This document shows, piece after piece, positions 16,457 to 26,196 of a stretch of 45,636 nucleotides of DNA. The position numbers and the translations under genes are program-made. Source of the stretch: DASTYK01 sp964430275 (lineage in GTDB: Bacteria; Gemmatimonadota; Gemmatimonadetes; Longimicrobiales; RSA9). The stretch covers positions 1 through 45,636 of the forward strand of contig CAYSGF010000261.1 in NCBI GenBank assembly GCA_964430275.1, read 5' to 3'. The notes beneath the pieces are model-generated. The model worked only from the letters and a program-made list of their open reading frames with translations, was not told where the DNA came from and ran no database searches. Within the stretch, counting starts at the first letter, position 1; each line of letters starts with the position of its first letter.

Positions 16457-16657
16457 TTCACCACAGAGTCCGCAGAGGGCACAGAGGCGCATCCGCGCGC
16501 GAACCTGCGCCACGCAGCAGCCCATCCGCGCAAATTTTCTGGTTTGGTTCGTCGCGCCGGCACGTTCGCAGCGGATAATCCAAACCAAAAACGGAACGCA
16601 GCCCCGCCGGTGACTGGCGCTACTCCTCTCTGTGAACTCTGAGGGCTCCGTGGTGAA
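16457..16657. repeat. Inverted-repeat island 3 (CACAGAG family) in the lptD leader
   Basis: About 200 bp between tatC and the lptD-like gene. The left arm 16457-16487 begins TTCACCACAGAGTCCGCAGA; the right arm 16625-16657, read on the minus strand, begins TTCACCACGGAGCCCTCAGA. A second, inner inverted pair lies at about 16535-16554 (TTTTCTGGTTTGGTTCGTCG) and 16577-16596 (inverse of TTTTTGGTTTGGATTATCCG). The element is transcribed with the operon and could fold into a long hairpin. Confidence 0.8.
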
Positions 16658-16700
16658 AAAGCCGTTCTCCGAGCCCTCCGCAGCGTAGCGCCGGCACCCA

Positions 16701-17501
16701 TCACACGGCCTCCGGCACAGCATCGTCGCTCTCATCCCGGAGGCGGCGCCGCTCCACCAGCTTTGCGAGCCCGATGCTCAGCTCGTAGAGCAGGACGAGC
16801 GGCACCATCATGAGCAGGGTCACGGTGATCGCGTCGCCGGGGGAGATCAGGGCGGCCAGGATCGTCATGCCGGCAATCGCATAGCGTCGTTTCTCGCGCA
16901 GGAACTTCGACGTGACGAGGCCCATCGCGGACAGCACGAGCACGACGACGGGCAGCTCGAAGATCGCGCCGAAGGCGATCAGCATCTTCACGACGAGGCC
17001 GAGGTAGTGCGGCGCGATGATGTTCGCCTGCAGCGCCTCGGTCTGGAAATTCGTCATGAAGAACTTGAGCGTGATCGGCAGCGCGATCGTGTATGCAAGG
17101 ACGACGCCTCCCGCGAACAGCACGAGCCCGAGGTAGAGGGCGGGCACGATCGCCCGCTTCTCGCGCGGCATCAGGGCCGGCGAGACGAAGGCCCAGATCT
17201 GGTAGAAGACGACCGGCGAGGCGAGGATGAAGCCGGCGGTGAGGCCGAGCCGGAGCGTCAGGAAGAACGGGTCGGAGGGGCTCAGGTACATGAGCCGCCC
17301 GGTCTCCAGGTACGGCCGGATCGGGATGATGAGCAGCGCCAGCACCTCGAAGTGCATGACGAGCCAGATGCCGACGCCGGAGCCGATCGCGAGCGCGAGC
17401 AGCGCCCACAGGATGCGCCAGCGCAGCTCCTCGAGGTGATCGAGGAACGGCATCTCGCCGCCCGGCGAGCGGGTTCGCTGTCGATCGAAGAGTGCGGCCA
17501 T
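16701..17501 (-). CDS. tatC: Sec-independent protein translocase TatC
   Basis: 266-residue polytopic core subunit of the twin-arginine translocase, which binds the RR signal peptide. The cytosolic N-terminus has the conserved FLDHLEELRWRI (about 19-30). Six hydrophobic segments follow, with the periplasmic loop LYLSPSDPFFLTL-type sequence at about 72-84 and the FxxxFELPVVV segment at about 185. The start follows nrdR by 8 nt, so they share an operon. tatA lies far downstream in the same direction. Confidence 0.96.
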   Translation of the reverse strand: MAALFDRQRTRSPGGEMPFLDHLEELRWRILWALLALAIGSGVGIWLVMHFEVLALLIIPIRPYLETGRLMYLSPSDPFFLTLRLGLTAGFILASPVVFYQIWAFVSPALMPREKRAIVPALYLGLVLFAGGVVLAYTIALPITLKFFMTNFQTEALQANIIAPHYLGLVVKMLIAFGAIFELPVVVLVLSAMGLVTSKFLREKRRYAIAGMTILAALISPGDAITVTLLMMVPLVLLYELSIGLAKLVERRRLRDESDDAVPEAV

Positions 17502-17509
17502 TCCCGGAG

Positions 17510-18007
<498 letters not shown>

Positions 18008-18010
18008 CGC

Positions 18011-18811
18011 TCACGAGATCTCGCGCAGCCGCGCCTGCGCCTGGCGCGCTTCATCCGAATCCGGATAGCGCTGGCGAACCTCCTGGTAGTACTCGCGCGC
18101 CCGCGACCGCTCGCCCATCTCCTCGGCGATCACGCCCGCCCGGTACAGTGCGCCCGCCGCCCTGGCCGAGCTCGGCCACTGCCGCGGCACCAGCTCCAGC
18201 GCCGAGAGCGCCTCGCCGTACTCCTCCTCCGCGTAGTACGACTCCGCGATCTGGTACTGCGCATCCGCCGCGCGCGGATCGTTCGCATACTCGCGCAGCA
18301 CCTGCTGGAATGCCGCACGCGCCGTCGCATACGCACCCTCGCCCAGCTTCTGTACACCCAGCGCGTAGTACTCCTCCGCACTGCCGCCGCCCGCGGATGG
18401 ATCGCCGCCCGACGGCGGTGCGCCCGCCGACGGCAGCCCGCCCGGCTGCGCCGCGACACTCCGCGCCAGCTGGTCGTTCAGCTGGTTGATGTACTGGATC
18501 GTCTGTCCGACGATCTCCTCCATCCGCGCCAGCGACGTCTCCAGCTGCTGGAAGCGGTGGCTCGTCTGCCCCGCCGCATCACGCTGCAGGTCCATCGCGT
18601 TCCGCATCGTGTCGAGCAGCAGCCGGTTCTGGCGGGCCAGGTCCGCCAGCGACTGATCCTGATGCTGCTGCATCGCGACCATGTCCTGGCGCAGCGTGCG
18701 GATGTCGCTCTTCGTGGCGCAGGCACCCGTGCCGACGAGGGCTACTGCGATTAGGGTCAGCCGCGCCGTGCGCGCGAGTGTCCCTCGTGAGGTCAGCGTG
18801 CTCGTGTTCAT
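18011..18811 (-). CDS. cpoB: Tol-Pal system protein CpoB/YbgF
   Basis: 266-residue periplasmic coordinator that links Tol-Pal energy to peptidoglycan synthesis. The N-terminus has a signal peptide ending in a lipobox-like LVGTGAC, so here it may be a lipoprotein. A coiled-coil segment with many Gln and Leu (about 35-120) is followed by a Gly/Ser/Pro linker. Three TPRs follow (YYALGVQKLGEGAYATARAA onward, about 146-266). AGGAG lies 6 nt before the ATG. In many genomes this gene directly follows pal; here the GxxExxY island on the other strand separates the two. Confidence 0.92.
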   Translation of the reverse strand: MNTSTLTSRGTLARTARLTLIAVALVGTGACATKSDIRTLRQDMVAMQQHQDQSLADLARQNRLLLDTMRNAMDLQRDAAGQTSHRFQQLETSLARMEEIVGQTIQYINQLNDQLARSVAAQPGGLPSAGAPPSGGDPSAGGGSAEEYYALGVQKLGEGAYATARAAFQQVLREYANDPRAADAQYQIAESYYAEEEYGEALSALELVPRQWPSSARAAGALYRAGVIAEEMGERSRAREYYQEVRQRYPDSDEARQAQARLREIS

Positions 18812-18894
18812 CGATTGCTCCTGCTGTCTCGGGCGTGCATGCGTTTGTCGCTGCCGGCTATTCCGCTGCGTTCGTCGCTCATCCAGACTTCATT

Positions 18895-19576
18895 CAACAA
18901 CGTCTTCACCACAGAGTCCGCGGAGAGCACAGAGTGAAGGACGATCGAGCTGCCGGAGTACACCTCACTCGAGCTGCCGGACTCGACTTCGATCACCTTG
19001 CCCGGCTCAATCGGGTGACCGAGACGATCATTGGCGCCGCGATTTCCGTGCACCGGGAGCTCGGACCCGGGCTGCTCGAATCCACCTACGAAAAATGTCT
19101 GACGTTCGAGCTGGCGGGCCGCGGCATCGCCTTCGAACGCCAGAAGCTGCTGCCCATCAACGATCGCGGCGTGCAGATCGACGCCGGCTACCGCATCGAT
19201 CTCGTCGTGGAGCGTAGCGTGATCGTCGAGATCAAGTCGATCGCCCACCTCGAACGCATCCACACCGCCCAGGTCCTGACCTACCTCCGCCTGTCCGGCT
19301 GCCCCCTCGGCCTGCTCATCAACTTCCACGTCCCGCTCCTCGAGGACGGCGTCCGCCGCGTCATCCTGGACGCGTCACGAAGGGCTTTCCCAACATCGCG
19401 CGCAGCCGGCAAGCATCGCTACTCGACGAACCAACCAGAAAACCGATGATCAGCCCCAGCCCGGGAACTCTCGCTACTCCACGAACCCAACAACCAAAAA
19501 ACCCGGCTCACCCACGAACTCCCGCTACTCCACGAACGCCTCTGTGCACTCCGCGGGCTCTGTGGTGAAGATGTTG
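18895..19576. repeat. Inverted-repeat island 4 (CACAGAG family), carrying a GxxExxY gene
   Basis: About 680 bp element. The left arm 18895-18934 begins CAACAACGTCTTCACCACAG; the right arm 19540-19576, read on the minus strand, begins CAACATCTTCACCACAGAGC. The arms match at roughly nine bases in ten. The element encloses a plus-strand GxxExxY gene. After the gene, three degenerate copies of a roughly 53-bp unit starting CGCTACTCSACGAAC lie at 19417, 19472 and 19523. The right half also holds the inner module inverted (CGACGAACCAACCAGAAAA). The island splits pal from cpoB. Confidence 0.85.
18934..19449 (+). CDS. GxxExxY protein (PD-(D/E)xK nuclease fold family)
   Basis: 171-residue protein of the GxxExxY family (PDDEXK_3 in Pfam). 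The name motif is GLLESTY at 46-52. The restriction-nuclease-like core is visible as YRIDLVV with Asp89 and VEIK with Glu99 and Lys101, and the C-terminal LGLLINF at 125-131 is the second family signature. The GTG start at 18934 is chosen because GGAG lies 8 nt upstream; both lie in the left arm of the island. The last 20 or so residues (RAAGKHRYSTNQPENR) are encoded by the downstream repeat and look acquired. It is the only plus-strand gene among minus-strand neighbours. Function of the family is unknown; a role in moving the repeat is a hypothesis. Confidence 0.85.
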   Translation: MKDDRAAGVHLTRAAGLDFDHLARLNRVTETIIGAAISVHRELGPGLLESTYEKCLTFELAGRGIAFERQKLLPINDRGVQIDAGYRIDLVVERSVIVEIKSIAHLERIHTAQVLTYLRLSGCPLGLLINFHVPLLEDGVRRVILDASRRAFPTSRAAGKHRYSTNQPENR

Positions 19577-19662
19577 TTTCTGAACACAGCCGCGCCGCGA
19601 ACGAACGCGAACCGAGAAGAAAAGGACCGACGCTCTCCCACGAGCGCCGGCCCTCCCCTCAC

Positions 19663-20247
19663 TCAGTTCCCGCCAACCAGCCGATCCCCGCCACCCGTGA
19701 TCGCGAACTCCGCGCGCCGGTTGCGCGCCCAGGCGGACTCGTTGCTGCCCGGATCCAGCGGGCGGTCCTCGCCCATCGTCTCCGTCGAGAAGCGCGTCGC
19801 CGTGATGCCGAAGCCCGCGAGGTAGTCCTTCACCGCGTTCGCGCGACGCAGGCCGAGCGCGAGGTTGTACTCGATCGAGCCGCGCTCGTCGGCGTGACCG
19901 GTGATCCGCAGCGTCACGTTCGGGTTCGCACGCAGGACGGCGACCTTGCGCGCCAGTGTCTCCTGCGCGTCGGAGCGGAGATCCGACTCGTCGTAATCGA
20001 AGAACACCATCTCCTCGAGCGTCGCACGCGCCCGAGCGGTCTCGGCGGCTTCGCGCTCCGCGCGCATCCGCGCCTCGTCCTGCGCCCGTCGAATCGAGTC
20101 CTGCCGCGCCTGTTCGGCGGCACGCCGCGCACCCTCTCCTGCCGTATCCGGCAGGACGACCGGCGCGGGTTCTGCGGGCGGCTCATTGCTCGAGCATGCA
20201 GCCCCGGTCACAACGAGCATCGAGAACAGCACAGCGCGTCGAAGCAT
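19663..20247 (-). CDS. pal: Peptidoglycan-associated lipoprotein Pal
   Basis: 194-residue outer-membrane lipoprotein that tethers the outer membrane to peptidoglycan and partners TolB. A signal peptide ends at a lipobox-like VTGAAC. A charged, Arg/Glu/Ala-rich helix (about 40-80) links it to the OmpA-type domain (about 80-190), with the peptidoglycan-binding pattern TGHADERGSIEYNLALGLRR and RNRRAEFAI. ATG 20247 is preferred over GTG 20253, because AGGAG lies 5 nt before the ATG and would overlap the GTG. It follows tolB by about 39 nt. Confidence 0.95.
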   Translation of the reverse strand: MLRRAVLFSMLVVTGAACSSNEPPAEPAPVVLPDTAGEGARRAAEQARQDSIRRAQDEARMRAEREAAETARARATLEEMVFFDYDESDLRSDAQETLARKVAVLRANPNVTLRITGHADERGSIEYNLALGLRRANAVKDYLAGFGITATRFSTETMGEDRPLDPGSNESAWARNRRAEFAITGGGDRLVGGN

Positions 20248-20286
20248 CTTCACTCCTCGATCTGGTGGATGGTGTTTGCTGCTCCC

Positions 20287-21642
20287 CTACTGCCCGCTCG
20301 AGAGCCCGCTAGTCCTCACGAGCGACGGCGACCAGTCCGCCATGCGCAGCCCCGCACCTCGCGCGAGCTCCCGCACCCGACCGGTCACAGTATCAACAAC
20401 ATACAACCCATTGCGGCCACCGCCAGATGCAGTATACACGATATGGCGTCCGTCGGGGGCCCAGCTCGGATCCTCGTTGTTCCCTTCCGTCGTCAGCTGA
20501 CGGATCTGCGAGAGCGGCCGATTCGCGTCGGCGACGAACACGTGATAGGTGCCGCGCGAGTTCCAGTGCCCGTGGAACGTGATCGCTGTGCCGCTCGGCG
20601 CCCACTGTGGTGACGTGTAATAGCCGCGCTGGCCGGAGACGAACGGCGTGATCAGCGTTGCACCGCCGCCGCCGGACGGCATCACGTAAATGTGCGGATT
20701 GCCGAGGCGGTTCGAGTTGAAGGCGATGCGGCTCGCATCGGGCGAGTAGGACGGCGAGAAGCTGTAGGCCGGCCCGCGCGTGATCTGCTGGAAGCGGCCA
20801 CTGCGGACGTCGGCCTCGAAGAGCTCGACGCGGTCGCCGATGTTTGCGCCGAAGGCGAGCTTCGTACCATCGGGGCTGTAGGCGGGCGTCATGATGAGCT
20901 GGCTGCGCGGCGTGGAGACGGTCGTGACCTGGCCGCTGCGCATGTCGCGCTCGAAGAGCTGCGAGGTACCCGAGCCCTGGAGCGTGTAGGCGATGCGGCC
21001 GGCGTCGGGCGCCCAGATGGGCGAGTAGATGAGGCCCTCGGTGCCGGTCAGGCGACGCAGGTTCTCGCCGTCGCTGTCCACGATCATGAGATCGTTGCTC
21101 TCGCGGTTCTGCCGCACGAAGACGACGCGCGTCGCTGCGTTCCCGGGCTCGCCGGTGATCTGGCGCGTGATCTCGTCGGAGACCGCGTGCACGGCCATGC
21201 GGAAGCTGCCGTCGCTCGGTGGCGGCAGCGTGAACTGCCGGGTCGGCTTCGCCTCGCCGTACGGCACGTCGTGCACGGTGACGCGCAGCGATACACTGCC
21301 GCCGTCAGCAGGCGTGATCTCGCCGGTGACCACGTACACGACGCGCGCGCTGTTCCACGCGCCGTAGTCGACCGGCCCGCTCGCCAGGCTGGCCGGCGTC
21401 TCGAAGATGCGGAAGCGATCGCTGTAGTCGAGGTCCTGCCGGATCACGTCGACCACCTGCTGCGCGACGGCGACGTCCTCGACGGCCGCGCCGAACGGCC
21501 GCACCGCCAGCAGCGGCTGCGTGCGCGTCTGGTACTGCGCGGCGAGCTCGATGCCCTTGGGCGGGTCGCTGGGCTCCTGGGCGTGGCCGGCGCCCGCGGC
21601 GAACAGCGTGAGTCCTGCGAGTGCGATCAGAATTCGTTGCAT
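20287..21642 (-). CDS. tolB: Tol-Pal system beta-propeller protein TolB
   Basis: 451-residue periplasmic protein with a signal peptide (MQRILIALAGLTLFAAGAGH, cleaved near AQA/E), an N-terminal domain (about 30-160) and a six-bladed beta-propeller. Propeller blades show the repeated pattern SPIWAPDAGRIAYTL, TPAYSPDGTKLAFGA, SPSYSPDASRIAFNS, SPQWAPSGTAITFHG and DPSWAPDGRHIVYTA. The start at 21642 is preferred over a longer frame beginning at 21720, because it gives a clean signal peptide. The leader in front contains unusual direct repeats and a C/G-rich element. It follows the TonB/TolA-like gene in the operon. Confidence 0.95.
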   Translation of the reverse strand: MQRILIALAGLTLFAAGAGHAQEPSDPPKGIELAAQYQTRTQPLLAVRPFGAAVEDVAVAQQVVDVIRQDLDYSDRFRIFETPASLASGPVDYGAWNSARVVYVVTGEITPADGGSVSLRVTVHDVPYGEAKPTRQFTLPPPSDGSFRMAVHAVSDEITRQITGEPGNAATRVVFVRQNRESNDLMIVDSDGENLRRLTGTEGLIYSPIWAPDAGRIAYTLQGSGTSQLFERDMRSGQVTTVSTPRSQLIMTPAYSPDGTKLAFGANIGDRVELFEADVRSGRFQQITRGPAYSFSPSYSPDASRIAFNSNRLGNPHIYVMPSGGGGATLITPFVSGQRGYYTSPQWAPSGTAITFHGHWNSRGTYHVFVADANRPLSQIRQLTTEGNNEDPSWAPDGRHIVYTASGGGRNGLYVVDTVTGRVRELARGAGLRMADWSPSLVRTSGLSSGQ

Positions 21643-21654
21643 GGGTCCGCTTTG

Positions 21655-21770
21655 CGCCCGGGAATGGTGACGGTCGAAGCTCATGTTGGTCGCCCGGGCA
21701 TGTTTATGGTCAATGATCATGTCACAGCACGTTCATGGGTACGGCCACGGTCGTTCGGGGTACGGGCACG
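21655..21770. repeat. Short imperfect direct repeats in the tolB leader
   Basis: Two related pairs: a roughly 35-bp unit beginning CCCGGGAATGGTGACGGTC and CCCGGGCATGTTTATGGTC, and a roughly 20-bp unit beginning GGGTACGGCCACGG and GGGTACGGGCACGG. Identity is partial. Confidence 0.45.
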
Positions 21771-21809
21771 GTTTTCGTGAGTGGGCAGGGTCAGGGCCAT
21801 GTGTACGGG

Positions 21810-21918
21810 CCGGAACACCCCCACCCGCCTTTTCACCCGCCGTTTCCCCACCCCCACGCTCACCCCCACCCACACCCGCCGTCCAGTTCCCCACCCCCAC
21901 CCGCCGTCCAAGGTTGTC
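21810..21918 (-). repeat. G-rich dispersed repeat, copy 1 (tolB leader)
   Basis: Strongly strand-biased tract, G-rich on the minus strand, with core GGGTGTGGGTGGGGGTGAGC followed by GTGGGGGTGGGG. It matches over about 60 bp a tract inside the S41 peptidase gene (44153-44236). It can form several G-quadruplexes in the transcribed leader between the tonB-like gene and tolB. Confidence 0.75.
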
Positions 21919-21921
21919 AGC

Positions 21922-22668
21922 TCAACCCGGCGGCAAAAACGTAAACCGCAGCCACAGGCGGTCGCCCTGGAATCCGTCCGGCAGCGGTCCGAAGGCGCCG
22001 CGGCGGCCGGCCTGCTCGACGGCACTCATGGCCTCGAGGTCGAAATTGAAGTTGCCGCTCTGCTGGTCGAGGCGCAGGCCGCCGACCGAGCCATCGGACG
22101 CGATGTAGAAGATCACCGTGGCCGACAGGTTGCTCGCGCCGCTCCAGCGCAGGTAGCGCGGGAGCTGGAGCACGATGTTCTCGAGGTAGTCCGGGAAGGG
22201 GAATTCCTGCCCTTCGATCCGGACGTTTGCGTTCTCACCGCCTACCTCGACGGGTTCGGGGTTGTTCCCCTGCGCGGGCTCGGGCTCATCGACGACGCGC
22301 GGCACTTCCTGCGGCACGGCCGACTGCGTCTGCACCTCCGGTTCCGGCTCGCTCTGCTGCACCTCCGGCTCCGGTGTCGGCACTTCGACGACCGGCTGGG
22401 TCGGCGTGACCGGTTCGGGCTCGCCCTGGACCTGCGGCGGTGGTGACACGAGCTCGACGCGATACACCTCGAACTCGGGCAGCTCGTCCGTCAGCGTGAT
22501 GCCGGCCAGCCACATGCCCAGCACGACGAGGCCATGCGTGAACAGCGAGAACAGCACGGCACCGGTGCCGGGGCGCGCTCGCCGGCGCTGCAGCACGGCC
22601 CCCAGGCGAGCGGCGCCGCCGGGGCCGACGTCGATGTCATCGAAACCGGAGCGCGCTGCCGGTGCCAC
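21922..22668 (-). CDS. TonB/TolA-like energy-transducing protein
   Basis: 248-residue periplasm-spanning protein with one membrane anchor (about 37-58, AVLFSLFTHGLVVLGMWLAG). A long Pro/Glu-rich linker (about 74-135, PEPEVQQSEPEPEV type) and a TonB C-terminal-like domain (about 150-248, LPRYLRWSGASNLSATVIFY) follow. It is in the TolA position of a Tol-Pal operon (tolQ-tolR-this-tolB-pal), so it probably passes proton-motive energy to Pal. The GTG start at 22668 follows the exbD stop by 1 nt. Whether it acts as TolA or as TonB for SusC-type receptors cannot be settled from sequence. Confidence 0.88.
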   Translation of the reverse strand: MAPAARSGFDDIDVGPGGAARLGAVLQRRRARPGTGAVLFSLFTHGLVVLGMWLAGITLTDELPEFEVYRVELVSPPPQVQGEPEPVTPTQPVVEVPTPEPEVQQSEPEPEVQTQSAVPQEVPRVVDEPEPAQGNNPEPVEVGGENANVRIEGQEFPFPDYLENIVLQLPRYLRWSGASNLSATVIFYIASDGSVGGLRLDQQSGNFNFDLEAMSAVEQAGRRGAFGPLPDGFQGDRLWLRFTFLPPG

Positions 22669-22669
22669 G

Positions 22670-23089
22670 CTACGGATCCCGCGCCTCGACGACCATCGAG
22701 ACGTTGCGCACGTCCAGGTCCTTCAGCATGCCGAATACCTCCATGACACGACCGTACGGCACATTGCGGTCCCCTTTCACGAAGACCGGCCGGTTCGCGG
22801 CCGCATCGCCCATGAACGCGGCGAACGCGGTCGGGAACTCCTGCTCCGTCACCTCCACCTGGTCGAGGAAGACGCGGCCATCGCTCGCGATCGACACGAT
22901 CACGGCCTCGGACGCCGTGATCGGCGATGCCGACGACTCCGGCAGCTCGACCTCCACACCCCCCTGGAGGATCGGCGCCGTGATCATGAAGATGATCAGC
23001 AGCACGAACGCGACGTCGATCAGGTTCGTCATGCTGATCTCTGCGTTCACCGGCAGATGGCGCTGCCGGCTGCGCCGCATGTGCAGCAT
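22670..23089 (-). CDS. ExbD/TolR-family biopolymer transport protein
   Basis: 139-residue proton-channel subunit with a single N-terminal membrane helix (about 22-42, MTNLIDVAFVLLIIFMITAP). The essential acidic residue is in NLIDVAFVLL (Asp25). The periplasmic domain (about 48-139) ends VRNVSMVVEARDP. It follows tolQ by 3 nt and precedes the TonB/TolA-like gene by 1 nt, the classic Q-R-A order. Confidence 0.94.
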   Translation of the reverse strand: MLHMRRSRQRHLPVNAEISMTNLIDVAFVLLIIFMITAPILQGGVEVELPESSASPITASEAVIVSIASDGRVFLDQVEVTEQEFPTAFAAFMGDAAANRPVFVKGDRNVPYGRVMEVFGMLKDLDVRNVSMVVEARDP

Positions 23090-23092
23090 CGG

Positions 23093-23799
23093 CTACAGCC
23101 TCCCCTCGCGCGCGAGCGTGCCGATGAACTCGCTGGCAAACCCTTCCATCTCGCCGCTGAAGCGGTTCAGCCGGTTGCTGTAGTAGTTGTACGCAATCGC
23201 CGCAGGAATCGCCGCGATCAGGCCGGCCGCCGTTGTAATGAGCGCCTCGGCAATACCGGGTGCGACCGCGGCGATGTTCGCACTGCCGGTCGTCGCGACG
23301 CCGTAGAACGAGTTCATGACGCCGAGCACGGTGCCGAGCAGACCGAGCAGCGGTGCGGTCACGGAGATGACGGCAAGCCAGATGAGCCCGCCGGAGAGCG
23401 CGTCACGCTCCTCGTCCTGCACCTTCTCGAGCACGAGCCAGAGCGCGTTCAGCTGCGCCTCCGAGAGGCCCGGCTGCGGCGCTGCGTCCTCGCGCAGTGC
23501 GCCCGGCCGCAGCTCGCTGAAGAAGTTCGCACCCTGGCGGAAGACGCGCGTGTACGCGGTTTCCGGCAGGCGCAGCACTGCCTTGTACGCGTCCTCGAGC
23601 CGCTGCGTACGTTCGAGCGCCTTGCCGAAGCGCACGCCGTCGCGCCGCGTGCGCCGGAACTGGCCGGCCTTCCACGCAATGATGATCCAGCTCACGAGCG
23701 AGAAGAACGCGAGCACACCCACGACCACGATCGTCGTGGGCGAGTTGAAGAAGAGCTGGATCCCGCCGCTCCCCGGGGTGGCGCCCTGCAGCAGCGCGA

Positions 23800-23803
<4 letters not shown>
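23093..23803 (-). CDS. tolQ: TolQ/ExbB-family proton channel protein
   Basis: 236-residue three-helix inner-membrane protein of the Tol energy complex. Helix 1 lies at about 20-42 (TTIVVVGVLAFFSLVSWIII), followed by a large cytoplasmic loop. The two conserved helices carry SVTAPLLGLLGTVLGVMNSF and EALITTAAGLIAAIPAAIAY. The start is a TTG at 23803 with a strong GGAGG seven nt upstream, and it overlaps the TGA of the sugar epimerase by 4 nt. A longer open frame exists upstream but is antisense-like noise within the epimerase. Confidence 0.93.
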
Positions 23804-24786
<983 letters not shown>

Positions 24787-24841
24787 GGGTGAGTCTCGTC
24801 TCCGATGGAAGTCAGCTTCGTCGTCGGTCCAGTGTCACCGT

Positions 24842-26188
24842 TCAGGGCGAGGACGAGCGCTGGCGCTCGTCCTCGTCCTTCCGTTCCTGATCAGCTCTAC
24901 CAGCGTCCCTGCCATTCACATGATCCAGCCCGAAAAGATACCGTGCCGCCTCCGAAACTTCGCTTTCCCTTCCCGATGCGGCCGCTTCCCGCAACCTGGT
25001 CGTCGGTTCATGCAGCACCTTGTTCAGCAGCTGCTTCGTGAGCACGTCCACGGCGGCTTCCGCTTTCGGGTCGAGGCCGAGGGTACGGAGCGCGCGCTCG
25101 AGCTCGGCGCGGCGCAGCTCCTCGACGCGGCCGCGCAGTGCCTGGATGACCGGCACGACGGTGCGGGCGCGATACCAGCTCGTGAACTCCATGACGCCCT
25201 CCCCGATGATCTGCTCTGCCGCCTCGATCTGTGCGCGCCGCTGCGCCATGGTGCCGTCGACGACCTGCTGGAGGTCGTCGATGTCGTACAGGAACACACC
25301 GCCGAGCGCGCCGACTGCCGGGTCCACGTCGCGCGGCAGTGCGATGTCGAGCAGGAGCATGGGCTCGCGGCGGCCATCGCGAAAGGCACGCGCGATCATC
25401 GGCTCCGTGATGATGTGGTGCGGCGCGGCCGTCGCGCAGGCCACGATGTCCGCGGTTTCCAGCAGTGCGGGCAGCTGCTCGAACGTCGCTGCCTCACCAC
25501 CGTGGCGCGCGACCAGGTCGCGGGCACGCTGCGCGGTGCGGTTCGCGACGACGACGCCGCTCGCGCCCGTGCCGAGCAGGCACTGGAGCGTCAGCTCGCT
25601 CATCTCGCCGGCGCCGAGGATCACCGTGCGACGGCCCTTGAGCGAGCCGAAGATCTTGCGCGCGAGCTCGACCGCTGCCGACGGGATGGACCCGGCACCG
25701 GCGCCCAGCTTCGTCTCCGCGCGCACCCGGCCGCCCACCGCGAGTGCGGTCTCGAAGAGGCGGGCGAGGATCGGACCGACGGAGCGCGGGCCGCCGTTCT
25801 GGATCGTCGCTTTCTCGTACGCGCTCCGGACCTGCCCCTGGATCTGCGGCTCGCCGAGCACCAGCGAATCGACGCCGGACGCCACGCGGAACAGGTGGCG
25901 GGCAGCATCCGCCTCACTGTGCGTGTAGACGTAGCGATCGGCGTCTGCCTCGCTCAGCCCGCCGCGCGCGCGCAGGTATGCGCGCGCCGCGCCGGCCGCG
26001 GCCTCGTCCTCGTCGTCGCGCGTGTAGATCTCCGTCCGGTTGCACGTGGACAGGATCACGGTCTCGGCGCTGCCGGCGCCCTGCAGCGCATGCAGCCCCT
26101 CGACCAGGTCCTCGCCCTCCACCACGCACCGCTCGCGCACCTCGAGCGGTGTCCGGTGATGGCTGAGTCCGATCACGTGCACGGCCAC
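24842..26188 (-). CDS. hemA: Glutamyl-tRNA reductase
   Basis: 448-residue enzyme that reduces glutamyl-tRNA to glutamate-1-semialdehyde, the first committed step of C5 heme synthesis. The N-terminal segment VHVIGLSHHRTPLEVRE, the catalytic Cys49 in STCNRTEIY, the tRNA/NADPH domain motif ILGAGEMSEL and a C-terminal dimerisation domain are all present. The GTG at 26188 has AGGGG five nt upstream; the frame continues farther upstream but only antisense to the ccsA-like gene. The last 11 codons form one arm of a long hairpin. Its C-terminus is rich in charged residues (DQERKDEDERQRSSSP). Confidence 0.96.
   Translation of the reverse strand: MAVHVIGLSHHRTPLEVRERCVVEGEDLVEGLHALQGAGSAETVILSTCNRTEIYTRDDEDEAAAGAARAYLRARGGLSEADADRYVYTHSEADAARHLFRVASGVDSLVLGEPQIQGQVRSAYEKATIQNGGPRSVGPILARLFETALAVGGRVRAETKLGAGAGSIPSAAVELARKIFGSLKGRRTVILGAGEMSELTLQCLLGTGASGVVVANRTAQRARDLVARHGGEAATFEQLPALLETADIVACATAAPHHIITEPMIARAFRDGRREPMLLLDIALPRDVDPAVGALGGVFLYDIDDLQQVVDGTMAQRRAQIEAAEQIIGEGVMEFTSWYRARTVVPVIQALRGRVEELRRAELERALRTLGLDPKAEAAVDVLTKQLLNKVLHEPTTRLREAAASGRESEVSEAARYLFGLDHVNGRDAGRADQERKDEDERQRSSSP
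24844..24879 (-). terminator. Long hairpin overlapping the hemA stop codon
   Basis: Arms 24844-24860 and 24863-24879 pair over 17 positions with a single G-T pair and a 2-nt centre; the core GGACGAGCGCTGGCGCTCGT is perfectly palindromic. There is no T-run after it, so it may be a Rho-assisted terminator, an attenuator or an mRNA stabiliser between hemA and the epimerase. Confidence 0.55.
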
Positions 26189-26196
26189 GCTGACCC

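Noticed and set aside
16426..16704. N-terminal extension of the lptD-like frame
   Set aside because: The extra residues are translated from repeat island 3; a ribosome-binding site and signal peptide place the start at 16425.
21810..21918. CCCACCCCCAC tract as a CRISPR-like or coding repeat
   Set aside because: No regular repeat-spacer pattern and no supported frame; treated as a G-rich dispersed repeat.
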